From assembly GCA_036937835.1 (NCBI GenBank), contig CM072875.1, positions 11,793,001 to 11,857,000 on the forward strand: a DNA stretch of 64,000 bases, read 5' to 3'. Shown here piece by piece: positions 24,575 through 36,830 of this stretch. Numbering within the stretch: position 1 is the first letter of the stretch; every line of letters starts with the position of its first letter. Position numbers and translations under genes: made by a program. The notes below the pieces were generated by a model that did no database searches, was not told the DNA's origin, and saw only the letters and a program-made list of their open reading frames with translations. This DNA comes from Pampus argenteus. Its lineage: Eukaryota; Chordata; Actinopteri; Scombriformes; Stromateidae.

Positions 24575-26592
24575 AGCATAATGCTACTAATGGTTTCAGA
24601 ACTCTCTTCAAAAGAAAAATGCAATGAATTTGCTCACTTTTTCGATGAAAAAATAAAATCTTTAAGGTTAAATATCAACACAAATCTACAAAATGATAAA
24701 GTGACGCAATCCCTAAAACCGCCTAGGAATGAATCAACTGTGATGTTAGAATTTAATACAGTTGATCAAAAAAGCATAGAAGAAACAGTTCAGCATCTTA
24801 AATCATCGACATGCTGTCTTGACACAATGCCATCTGACTTTTTTAAAGCTATTGTAAAATCTGTCCAAACAGATCTGCAGCAAATAATAAATTGCTCACT
24901 TCAATCAGGCACGTTTCCTAAACCCCTAAAAGTAGCTGCCATCAAGCCACTCTTAAAAAAGCGAACGCTGGATACTTTCAAGTTAACCAACTACAGACCT
25001 GTCTCAAATCTTCCTTTTATAGCCAAGATTGTTGAGAAAGTGGTTTTTAATCAACTCAGTAATTACTTGAACTCCAGTGGACTTTTTGACAAATTTCAAT
25101 CAGGTTTTCGAGCTCACCACAGTACAGAAACAGCTCTTATTAGAGTGTTAAATGACATAAGGTTGAACACTGACTCAGGCAAAGTATCAGTTCTGGTCCT
25201 GCTGGATCTCAGTGCTGCGTTTGACACTGTGGATCACAGCATACTGCTGAACAGGTTGGAAACATGGGCAGGACTCCGTGGAACAGTCCTAGAATGGTTC
25301 AGGTCCTACTTGGAGGAACGGAGTTATTTTGTGACCATTGGAAGTAATCAATCAGATCGAGTGGCTATGACATGTGGGGTTCCTCAGGGGTCAGTTCTTG
25401 GACCCCTTTTGTTCAGCCTATATATGCTGCCTTTGGGTCAAATTCTGCAGAATTCTAAGGTCAACTATCATAGTTATGCAGATGACACACAGATATATCT
25501 TGCGCTGTCCCCAGATGACTGCAGTCCTATAGAGTCATTGTGTAACTGTCTAGAGCAAGTCAAAAATTGGATGAACCAAAATTTTCTTCAGTTAAATCAA
25601 GAAAAAACTGATGTAATTGTTTTTGGCAATAAAGAGAAGAGGGTTGCTGTCAGTAAACACCTTGAGTTACTGTCTCTAAAAACTAAAGACCAAGTCCGAA
25701 ACCTTGGCGTATTGATAGATTCAGATCTGACCTTCAACAGTCACATAAAATCAGTCACCAAAACAGCCTTCTACCAACTTAAGAACATATCCAGAGTTAA
25801 GGGCTTTATGTCCCAAACAGATCAGGAGAAGCTGATCCATGCTTTCATCTCCAGTAGACTTGACTACTGTAATGGTCTTTTGACTGGACTCCCCCAAAAA
25901 AGTATCAAACAGCTGCAGCTCATTCAGAACGCAGCAGCTCGAGTTTTGACCAGAACAAAGAGATCAGAACACATCACCCCAGTTCTTAAGTCTTTACACT
26001 GGCTCCCAGTTAGCCACAGAATAGATTTTAAAGTTCTGCTACTAGTTTACAAATCACTGAATGGTTTAGGCCCAAAATACATGAATGAAATGTTAGTAGA
26101 ATATAGACCCAGTAGGGCTCTGAGATCTACTGACTCAGGTCAGATAGTGGAGCACAGAGTTCAAACCAGACACGGTAAAGCAGCATTTAGCAGTTATGCT
26201 GCTCACAACTGGAACAAACTACCAGCAGGACTGAAATCAGCCCCAACTCTTAGCACTTTTAAATCCAGGTTAAAAACTTTTCTATTTTCACGTGCTTATG
26301 GCTGAGCTCTTTTAAAGAACTTCTGAAGAATTTTTAATCATATTCCAGTGATTCGCTTATTGTTTTAAATTGTTTTAAAATTTGCTATTTTAATTATTTA
26401 ATATTTAATTAATTTTAAATGACATTCTGATGTTTTTAATTAAATTTTCTTCTCTCTTTAATTTTATTTTTTATTGCTATTTCTTGTCTTAATGTCAAAT
26501 GTTTTTCCTTGCCTCTGTAAAGCACTATGAATTGCCTTGTGTACGAATTGTGCTATACAAATAAACTTGCCTTGCCTTGCCTTGCCTTACAA
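24575..26592 (+). mobile_element. L2-clade non-LTR retrotransposon, 5'-truncated, intact RT ORF
   Basis: An uninterrupted 574-codon ORF (24581-26305) encodes a reverse transcriptase with its motifs in order: NYRPVSNLPFIAKIVEKV (about 137-154), QSGFRAHHSTETAL, LLDLSAAFDTVDH (catalytic Asp about 209), GVPQGSVLGPLLF (about 266) and SYADDTQIYL (YADD at 299-302). No apurinic-type endonuclease domain precedes it, so the copy is 5'-truncated. The 3' tail has AAAGCACTATGAATTGCCTT and TGCTATACAAATAAAC, then TTGCC repeated three to four times, as L2/CR1-type elements end in short tandem repeats instead of poly(A). It lies in acsl3 intron 1, antisense to the gene. The lack of stops or frameshifts across 1.7 kb points to recent insertion. 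Rex1-type LINEs are the main alternative. Confidence 0.88.
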
Positions 26593-28338
26593 CACTTAAA
26601 AACCCAAAGATTTAATCAGATTGCTGAAATTATTAATCAACTGGTAGACAAAAGAATAAAGGAACTGCCTTCTCATATGCGAAGATTTGCTGCTTTTCTG
26701 TAAATATGTTAGTCAGACAAGGAAGCACATTAGAAGCAAAGTAACAATTAAGGTTCAGTGAAATTAACATTTTTTAACACAAAACTTTTAGACCAACTCC
26801 AACTGTCTGCTGGAGAGCTCAGCTATTTCTGGTGTATCCTTAAAGCCAGAATGTAATTTTCAGTGTAGCCCTGCAGCCACCGAGACCGAGTGTGCTAGAA
26901 GATAGGGGCACTGACTCATTCTGCAGCTTAGGAGGAGAGGACCAGGGGTTATGTTGGAGGCTGACACAACCTGGCCGGCTAATGTAACAGCGCTAAGAAG
27001 AATCTAACACTGGCCGATGAGTTGGGCAAACACAGACGGCAGCACATTCCATGTCAGGACCAACAATGCAACCCAAAACTGTTCTACATAAAACCTGTTG
27101 ATGGGCTCTTATTGAATAGATTTAAAGCTGCATGTGTGTGTGTGTGCACATTGGATGCTTATGCAAGTGCTTTAACTGCAATGAAAACCACAAGTTGCAG
27201 TTGCAAGTACTCACATCACCACCACACAACAAACGCAATTCACCTGTATTTATATGCAAATATATACAGGTATATAAATATATGTACACACACACACACA
27301 CACACACAATGTCAGTTAGGGGAAAAGTCACTTAGCTTCATGTTGATACTTGTAATACAGGTTCAGTACAGTGTACTATACTTTCAATAAAGTAGACACA
27401 CCCTGCTTATCCTGCTAAGTTTTTCAAAAAAAAAAAACACAATGTGACACATGATCAAGAGTACAAAAAGACATGGAAATAGAGCAATTTGTGTGTAACA
27501 CGCAGGTATAAAGACTAACCAGACACCATAGTTTAAAAAAAAACAAAACCCCCCCCCCCACAGAAATAAACAGATGCATAATGTTTTGGCATGAAAAATA
27601 CCCATTAAAGCCCTGCTTTCTTCACTCAGTCCAGACACACCTATGCTATATGTCTATACATCAGGGGTCTGAGATACCTGCACAACTCTGGAGCAGCAAT
27701 CTAGACCAACATGCCCAACAGAGGAAAAACCACATATTTCATAATTACTATCATGATGGTGATATATATATTACTTTTACATACAATAAACTGTCTCCAC
27801 AGTGATAGTATCTGTGAGCTGTTATTGTTTACATAGTAGAATCACATCATGCGTTATCTTTTCATTTAACTTCTGTCCATTATCTTAAGAGACAGCAGCT
27901 ATCAACGTTAGATAAGATCATAACAGACAGCTGACGGATAAACTGCGCAGATTTATAGATCGTATGCGTGATGCTATCAAAGCCAAGATACGTAAACACA
28001 TTGTTTTCATTCTTACCAGATAATGGCGGGACATGTTTTTCAATGCACTCCGCGTTTGAAGCTAAATTAGATTAGCAGCACTATGATGCGCTAGCATAGA
28101 GCAACGGGGAGCAATTTTTTTTTAGCTCATGTGAGCTAACATCTGCAGCTGTTGACCGGATAAAATCACGTCACTGCACACAATTCACGTAAGATTTAAG
28201 AGCCAATGTGGTGCTACAATGCACAAACATATTAGCAAACACATAGAAAAATTAATACAATGTAACGCAAACCGGTTGCTAACGATTGCTAACAATCAGA
28301 CGCTGTCATCAACATCTGCACAGCAGCAGCACATTCTC
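26593..28338 (-). other. acsl3: acsl3 intron 1, distal part
   Basis: Between the L2 element and the inferred untranslated first exon there is no coding exon. The sequence is AT-rich, with a (CA)n run near 27,287-27,308 and C- and A-homopolymers near 27,420-27,560. Nothing else is recognised. Confidence 0.45.
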
Positions 28339-28690
28339 ACCTCTCCTCTCGTCTCCACCGTTACGCCTGAGTCGCCGCGGGCTTGGATCGAGTATATTTA
28401 TCCTTCTAACCAACGCTCTGGTATCATATTAATATACTTTGCTAACACTGTCTGTCTGGTACAAAATCACATTTAAGAATATGTTATAAAACGGATTTAA
28501 AATTGAGTACAACAGTAAATCACAGTATGACCGTACCGGGCTAGCGCTACCAGCCCGGAAGCTATTGAATGACGTCAGGACGGTCTCTGTCGGTGATTGG
28601 TGCAGCGGAGGTGGCGCGGGGCGGCGGGGACGTCAGTTAGGTCAGGTTACTATCGGTCAGAGAGGGTTTTCTTCTTCTTTTGTCACCGCG
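28339..28690 (-). promoter_or_regulatory. acsl3: CpG-rich acsl3 promoter with untranslated exon 1
   Basis: On the minus strand a consensus donor, GAGGAGAG|GTGAGA, ends a possible non-coding exon at 28341, in phase-free agreement with the acceptor before the first coding exon at 24401. The DNA up to 28690 is the most CpG-rich stretch for several kilobases. It holds a perfect CRE palindrome TGACGTCA at 28570-28577, a second GGACGTCA at 28628-28635 and, on the minus strand, a CCAAT box (28596-28600). This fits a TATA-less CpG-island promoter. The start site is inferred. Confidence 0.55.
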
Positions 28691-28963
28691 GTGTGTTTTT
28701 GTGCGAAATGGCGCATTACCGCTTCCAGTTGGCGTGGAGCGTGTGTCGTTCATATAATTCTCATGAATGAAGTCAGGCAGAAACAACATATCAGTTCCAA
28801 ACTAGGAGCTGTAATCACTTTTTGGTAAGTGAAAAACTGCCTTTTAAGGGTTGTATTGTCCCTTTAATAAAGTAAAAAAAGGACTGGGTGAGCTCTAGCT
28901 TTAAAACATATAAAATATAAGAAGAATGTGAGGCCGAAACAACTTTTACCCTTGAAATGCCAG

Positions 28964-29339
28964 TTTGTGTATATAACTCAAATCCACAGTGGCCCAAAAT
29001 CAGAAACTTTTTGACAAACTCTCCTTCATTAAAGGCTGGTTTTGCAATCTCCGATGCCCCATTAAAGCCTTTACTGCAACTTCACTATCTGATTTTGCTT
29101 TCATGAACATAGTCTGGCGGGAAACCAGACGTCCAGGTCCTTGTACGTCTCATAATGTTTTGTTTCATGGTGTCTTCGCACGCAAGACAAACAGCTCTGT
29201 CCTTTATATCCGTGAATAGATAATCTACCTCCCACCTGTCTTCAAATCTTCTATTATCCATCTTTCGTTTGGCCATTTTTGTAGAAGGTGGAGTCAATTT
29301 GCCCGATATGACTGTAGCCTGGTTGTTAATGACTGTCAA
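28964..29339 (-). pseudogene. Decayed hAT-type transposase (GTF2IRD2/ZBED-like) fragment
   Basis: On the minus strand, 29339-29085 reads MAKRKMDNRRFEDRWEVDY and then FTDIKDRAVCLACED, resembling the N-terminal zinc-finger segment (FxxRWexdyfFt...vCLlC) of hAT-derived transposases such as GTF2IRD2. After frame changes, another minus frame near 29010-28970 reads EIAKPAFNEGEFVKKF, matching the next conserved block of the same family (IAKxxKPFxEGEFVKK). The part between is missing or scrambled and nothing recognisable follows, so this is a relic of less than 15 percent of a transposase. Family resemblance is from memory; the exact subfamily is open. Confidence 0.6.
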
Positions 29340-29586
29340 CAGAAACTGTTGCTGTTCGCGACTCCATTACTCTGGCAAAGCATTCTGGGATTTGTAGTGT
29401 TAGCGGTAATTCACATTAGATCTGATCTCATGGACCAAATATGATTTGACATATGTGTTGATAATGGATATCTTCAACTTGTTTCATCATACTTTACCAC
29501 ACTTAAATATAATTTTAGTAGTAAGTAGTAATCCTTATCGAAAGGATCCAGGATCTCATTAAGTAAAACATTTATGATAGATAGAT

Positions 29587-29587
<1 letters not shown>

Positions 29588-29629
<42 letters not shown>

Positions 29630-29640
29630 TAGATAGATAG
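29588..29640. repeat. (TA)n followed by (GATA)n microsatellite
   Basis: About 19 TA units lead directly into GATAGATAGATAG. It is intergenic, between acsl3 and pax3. Confidence 0.85.
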
Positions 29641-30219
29641 AAAAACAGGTTAATTAGTCATAATACTACTGTTTAATTAAATATCCTCTTGGGTTACTGT
29701 ACTATCTTGTGTTTTGGCTCTGGTAAAATGTGTATGTATGTATATATATATATATTATTTATTTATTTATTTTTGCTGCATAGAGTAACAACTGGAGACA
29801 GTTTTCTTTTTTTTTTTTTTTTAAAGTTTGACTTGATTTTATAATTTTATATAAATTTTAAAATCTATTCCTTTGCTGCATTCTCCCTTTTACCCACCAG
29901 AGGGAGTTATGGTGCATTTCTTTTATGAAGGTTTTACAGTGCACTGTTATCTCATAACGCTATTTGTTTCAACTTGGCAGAGAGAAGATCCAACAGTATT
30001 TGGATTTGAGTGTTTAGGACAGAGAGGAGTCTTCTTTGACATCTGAAGCGGGACATGATGAAAGTGACTGGGTAAGCTGTGCTTGACACTTTGACCCTGG
30101 ACATTGATCCCTTCTCATTGGACTTAAGAGTGTTTGCATGCTTGTTAGGCCATATGTCTGTACAGACATACTCTGACAAAAACATGTGAACAAACACACA
30201 AATTCATGTCTTTTCCTCC

Positions 30220-30250
<31 letters not shown>

Positions 30251-33200
30251 CACGCTCGGGCACATACATACAAGCATGTGATCACATGATGAGCGTGTGC
30301 GTACAGAATGGCGATAATCGTTATCCTCGGGCTATGTCTTTGAGGTCATCTTGATGAGACAGAATTTACGAGCAAAAGGAACACTTTCATCTCCCCTGTG
30401 AAATACGTGTGTCCAATCTGATAATGACACAAAGACACATTTAGGCAACATCTCAAAGCAAGACACAGGAAGAGAGGTAATGTATCTGTAACTGTCTGTT
30501 TCTGGGTGACCCCGTCTTCCTTGACACTGTGCACATTGCTTAATGGCTGCTCCTTGGGGAAACAACTCTGATGGTCACTGGCCTGTGTCATGTGACTTGC
30601 CAGGCTATGCCCTTGATGATATGTTTCTTTTAAATTCTTGCTAGTCTTAAAGAGACTCGATTAGACTAGATTAACAGAACGGAAAATTAAAACATTTTGT
30701 CATTATAAATGATCACTGTTACATTCCAATCTTTTAAAGTGAAAACAGGTAAACTAATAACCTTCTTGGGCCCCTGACTGATTTTGAAGCCCCTTGACGT
30801 CCAGCTGGACTCATGGGGAAGTGGGGTAGGGGGTGAAGGGTGTTGTGTGGGGATTAAGGAACAAAAGGATCCTTCTCTCTCATCAAAGAGGATCTGCTCC
30901 CAACTCATCTCCTGCTCTGTGGCGACAGCTTTTTATTTTTCGGGAGAGGGAGTGACGGCTGGAGGGAGGAGGGAGGGTGGGATATAGCAGAGAGTTTGAT
31001 GGTGGGGATGCAGATTTCAAAGTAATCTTAAACTTTAAGCCCTGCAGTCCCTCTGAAATGAAGCTCTCTGCCCCAGACACAGTGTTGCCTGTGGCTCCCA
31101 GTCGAAGCCACCCCTCCTTTTTTTTCTCAGGCTTTTGTCACAGTGGCATTTAAGTGGCATTACTCATTGATTGGATGACCAAATGAAGGAGTCCCTTTGA
31201 GAAAGCTGAAAGAGATGGATTTTAACTCCAGAGACCAGTGTCGCCTCTTAAAACAACACTAAGTTGAGATAAATGCCTACTGTGTTATTTAGATTCAGCT
31301 GATTTTTAAACCAAAAATAGACATCTTTGTGAATCATGATCTAATAAGCCAAACCCAGTAAAGTGACTGCTGTTATTTAACCTCAATTCTCTTAAACACA
31401 GGAAATGTTGGGTGAGAATTGTTGCATCTTATTTTTATAAAAACAAAACAAAACAAAACAATCAAATAAGCATTTTTATTGCATGCTTCCACTTTTTTTT
31501 CATTTATATCTCTTTGCGATTTGGGAAAACAAACTTAAGCCCATCAGATGATTTAAGACCCCTAGGAGGTCATCTGCACTTCCATTGTCTCACTGCTTTA
31601 CAACACTACCTATTATGGCCTCCTACCCCAAAGTTATTTCTCTCATCTTGTGAATGAATCATCTCCCCTCAGGGTCATTGGCCTGGGATCCCCTGCTGAC
31701 TCGGTCCACCACAGGGAGTCAGTGTAATCACACAGGGGTGGTTATGGCATAAGTAGGTTCTGTCACTGACACAATAGGTCTCGTTGTTAGAAACGTTGAT
31801 GGTGCGTGAAGATCATAATAAATCAATCACATACCAACAGGTTGACATGTATACATACACATGCATGCACACCTAGCTTCTTAACCGCCTTGTGAAACAA
31901 AGCAAACTTTGTTTGGCGGAGCTGTTGTAATGAGCAATATTCCTATTAATCCAGCCATTAGCCAGTGTCTGCTAATGCAAGACAAAGTTACAGTGCTCTT
32001 TTGGGGATTATGTAAGCATTTGTCATAACATTACATTTCTCCGCACACAGCATCACATTTTTACTTTACTCAGACAGGTGCAAAAATGAAGAGGGCAGAG
32101 TTGCATACAAAAGGTGCATTCTGTGAAGGTGACACAAACAGTATTTTGCACTGAAGCTGGATCTATTCATCCAAACTTATATTATGTAGTTTATCTTAGA
32201 GGCTGTAGTGGAAATGTTTTGCGGACCACAGTGTACATGGTCAAGTTTTGCTTGAGTCATGATGCTCATAGTCATCCAATTATATTATTTTTATATTACA
32301 CTTTTTTAGAACAGAAAATAAAGTTGCTAGACATAGCCAAAATGAAACTGTTCACACATTAGAGTCCAATGCAAACGTTAAAATCAGTCAGAGTGTACAC
32401 TGAGGCATCTGTAAAGCAAATCGAAATAAGAACAGATTTCCTTTTTATTGCACTGACCAGGCTAAGTTTATGTACCTGTATCTGCAGCCAGAGCGTTAGC
32501 CTTCATTATATTAGGATGGAGGGAACTGAAATGGCTTGCTTCCTTTTCAGGCAGAGCACCGTGTTTTTGGCTCTCTGCTTTTCAGCACCACGGACGGTGG
32601 ACAGCGCCGAGCAGCGCAGGGACACCTTTAACTGCAGATCAGCACCGGTGCTGAGAGACATTACTGTGCAAAGTAAATCAGCTCCAGAGACTTTAGTGTA
32701 TCTTGTCTCTCACTTTACACACCTGGACCTTAAATGTAGGCAACTCTAGGCGCCATATGTTTGCCACACGCACCTGTAGTAGTCTCATAGAGGTGCTGTA
32801 TAGTCTGTCCACTCCACTCATGTCTATAGTCCAGGGACATTTCAACAACATCTACATTATTCATACTATAAATAAGATATTGTGCAGATTATCACGTTAC
32901 ATGTGAATATGCCATTGTAGACTTTAAAAGGTTTATCTTAAGAGGTATGTTAGTATGAACAGTTGATTTCCCCACTAAATCAATGAGGACAGGAGATCAT
33001 ATGGTAGTAGACAACCTCTGATATTGATTTAATCCATAGGTTTGAACCCCTGCCTCCTACACATATAGTATGCCATACAGCCTGTGATTGAATTATGTTA
33101 GATTAAAAAAAAAAATTTAGTAGAGTACTCATCATGATGGTTCATAAACTTCAGGGAGGTTTATGAAGATATTTCTTACCAAAAAGTCTTGTTATATAAA

Positions 33201-34467
33201 TATTCCTGAACAGAGCTGGTGGGTTTAGACAGAATATATACGGAGTGCTGTAGAATCTGTAGTTCCCCTATACATTGAGCTAACATGTGCCCTCTTGTGG
33301 CTGAATTTATGCATGCATGTTCAGCAGTAATGCACATTAGTATGGGTGCATATTTTCTAACAATTAAATGCAGTTACATACAATTAATCATATCAAAACA
33401 GTATGGTAACTATAATGAGTTAAATAATTAGATTAAAGATGCTTTTTTTTCCAGCTACATTTTGGATTAGACCTGCTCAAATGGAGTCAAGTAAAGACAG
33501 ACAGCTGGTGACATAGAGGCACATTTTAAAATACTTAAAATGTTGTTCATGAAATTCATAATGTTTATTGTTGTACTCTGTATAATCTGTACATTTAAAG
33601 TAAAATATTTCACAATTAAATTTAATCAGGTATGAAGGTCCATAGGATGGCATAACATGGGATGCGTTTGATCAAGTAAAAACTGAATTTAGAGAAAAAT
33701 ATAGTCAAGGTGGTAGTTTTAAACATACTGACTAAAATGTTTTCAACTATGCCCCAAAAATTAGATCAGTATTTATGTTTATTATTTTTTATTGTTATGC
33801 ATATGTTATATGTTTTATTTATATATGTATTTATATGCTTTTTTTAAATAAAAATAAAAACTAATAGACACAAGTATGTGAAATGTAAACATTTTAAATA
33901 AAGGACTGCATTGTATCATACATATATTGTGATTTAAAAGCAAAAATGTCATTTCAGTAGATTCCTGCAGAAATTTATACATTTTCTGTCAGGTGAAACT
34001 TGAACTTCACTTACAAATAGGGAGTTTCTCACATCTTAGATCAACCAATGGCACGTGCTGTCTAGTTATCTTACAGGTGTAAGTCATCAGTATGGGTGTT
34101 GTAAAACACACTTTTAAAGGTTAGTTGACATAACTTAATTTTGAAATGTGAATTAAAGGCTTTGGGTGAGTTACAGCATTTTGCAGTTAATATGTTTTGC
34201 TGCATGTATGAGCTGATTTGGGAAATCCATCTTCAATGCTGAAAATGTTAAATTGCTTTGAGAAATGTGCCAAAGCAATTGTCTTCACTGTTGCAAACTC
34301 AGTCATTGCAAATTACAGATGTTTTTCCCTTTACAATATATTCCACTTGGTATGACTTACAGATCCCAAAATATATCATTTTTTATCATGATGCATTCAG
34401 TCCCTGAAATAGGAAATCCACTTCAAGGTGTTGTCACAACACCAGATAACATGTCTTTCTTCCCTTT

Positions 34468-34508
34468 ACACACACACAGACACACACACACACACACACA
34501 CACACACC
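34468..34508. repeat. (CA)n microsatellite
   Basis: About 20 CA dinucleotides with one GA interruption, intergenic upstream of pax3. Confidence 0.85.
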
Positions 34509-36299
34509 CACAAATGTTCCACCCGAAGTAAAGGCGTATTGTAGGATAGATAAGAATCTTACTGGAGATAACGCTGAACGTTCATCATGGGACTGTAAAC
34601 TACTAGCTCACTGTTTTTAGTTCTCTCGCCAAACTAGTAAAGTATCCCTGCTTGGCCAGAGGCTGTATGCTTAACAAATGCTTTGCTTCTTTTTTTATTC
34701 TCTCACTCACCTGGGTCCACCTTAGAGGTCTTTGTCATGATAATTGTTCTCAGTTTGAGGTCCCATTGAAGTGTTGTGGGTCACATGTATTTAATAACAT
34801 AAAACACATCAGAAAAACAGTGCGTCTTTTGGAAGTTTGTTGTAACAGTAACAACCCGAGGCGATTAATCAGAGAGCGGATTTCCTTATTCTGAAGATGC
34901 AATGTTTTTCTGAGATGCTTATCTAAACGTCAGCGACTATTTTTCTGCTTCTCCTTTTTTTTAACAATATAGCTCGATAGTCTTTGTGATGCAAGAATCT
35001 TTTGAAATGTTGTCGCTGAGCTTCTGCACGTTGTAAAAATAAAAACAAAACATTTGACACAACTGATGACATATCGGCGACGAAAAATAAGATCAAGATG
35101 CTGTGCAATTATATCTGAAGGCGCATTATAACCACACTGGAGTATTGCCCGTTATTCTGAATCAATAGCCAGTGTTGACATAAAAGAAAGGTGTGTTGCA
35201 TTAAGGTTCATAACATAAGAAATCATGAAATGCACAAGCGCAAGAATAATATGTGGAAAACCTGTTGAATGAAGACTTTAATTCAATAGATGACTCAGAG
35301 GCTACACGTTGGCCTCAGCTTTTTTTAGGAACTGTGTCTGCATGACATGTGGCTAAGAAATAGTATACTACGCTATTTCCAAATCTATGTTTAAAATATT
35401 GCAAAGAAAGAATTGGCAGTAGGAGTGTTACTGTGTGCCAAAGCCTCAACTATAATTAGTTCCAGAGGGTGACTGCAGTATAGAAACTGACATTATGGCA
35501 CATTAATTGAAATTCCCTCACAGCAGTGGGATTATTCTCTGAGGACTAATACAATTAAGGCGCATGCTGTTTTACAGCTGACTGTTATTTTAACGTACTC
35601 AAAAGCCTATATAGGTCCAATGAATAATGCGAATGAGGGTTATCAAGGTATTTATCATTCTGCTTGTTGCCATGAACTAGATTTTCCTCTGCTACGGTTA
35701 TACAGTATGTCTTTTATAGTAAGAAATGTATGACTGACTATTTTAATCTTAAGAAAGAGTTAAAGCTTGTTAGTTGAGCAGTTTACTCCTTTTAAATGTG
35801 TATGGTCAGATAATCCCTGTGATAATTTGATTGCTCTATCTATATTTGATCTGATGGTGATAATCATGAATACTGAGCAGTGGTTTAAGTTGCTTGAAGA
35901 GAATGGGGATTTTTTTTTTTTCCCTCAGTAGTCTAAATAGGCCTTAGTCTGGTGCAGTCCGTGGCCTGCTCATTGCTATAGTGTCCCAGCCAAGATCAAA
36001 ACTGCCTATGGGTTATTAGGCTATTAGACTCACTTTATCTTTGAGAGAGGCAGAGCAAATTATTGTGTTTTTATTTTATTTGTACAGTTTCAGGAATATA
36101 GCCCTGAATGCCCCTGGCTTATACTATATGTATGTTTAGTAAATGCAACACGCAATTTTCTTTTCGGGGGCCATTTTGTTCTTTGTTTTTTATGCATTTT
36201 GTGCACCACCGCAGCACATTTCTGTCTCAGCTTACGCCTCTAATTGATTTGACATGGTAGATCCAATGTCCTTTTCATGATAGTCAAACTTTAGTATGA

Positions 36300-36830
36300 T
36301 AACTTTCTTTCTTCCTCCCCCTCATTCCATCTTTTATGGACATATAATGTTTCCACATGTTCTGTGTCCACTGCATCATTTTTTTTCTAGATGGAGTGCA
36401 AGCCTAATAGGAGGAATAAAAATATATTGGGCTGCGTGTTGTAGGATACTGCAATAAAAAGGGACTCTCCTGCTGTAAAGTTGGGATATATTAGAATAAA
36501 ACATGGATTAAAAAAAAAATGTCATCTCACATCCTCTTTGCTCCATCATCAAAGAAAAATCTGGCACACCAGTAGCACCACCAAAACAGCTAATTGATAT
36601 TTTCCCATTGAATGCTTAAATTAATTTCATATGCACAAGTGTTGTGACAGGCAGATCTGGATCATTGTTTATGTTTAGACAATAATCCTCTCCAAGTATT
36701 GATCAAGCGTTAATCAACTTATCAGCTTGCATCATGTCAGCTTTGATGATGCATCGGTTTGTCTGGTAGAGGTCATGACCAGCCAGTCATTTATAGAGAT
36801 TTAGGCCTCTACACTCAATCAGCCAGTATA
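36300..36830 (+). promoter_or_regulatory. pax3: Candidate pax3 upstream neural-crest-type enhancer
   Basis: This lies about 1.5-2.0 kb upstream of the inferred pax3 start. It contains a TEAD core (CATTCC, 36323-36328), a MEIS/TGIF core (TGACAG, 36645-36650), and a dense set of homeodomain-type TAAT/ATTA and TTGATC motifs at 36,590-36,740. Mouse Pax3 is known to have neural-crest enhancers within about 1.6 kb upstream that use TEAD2 and PBX/MEIS sites. Matching distance and motif types suggest the fish counterpart, but such short motifs are frequent by chance. Confidence 0.25.

Noticed and set aside
32369..32749. 126-codon plus-strand frame in the acsl3-pax3 interval
   Set aside because: No known motif, no flanking splice pattern; not supportable as a gene.
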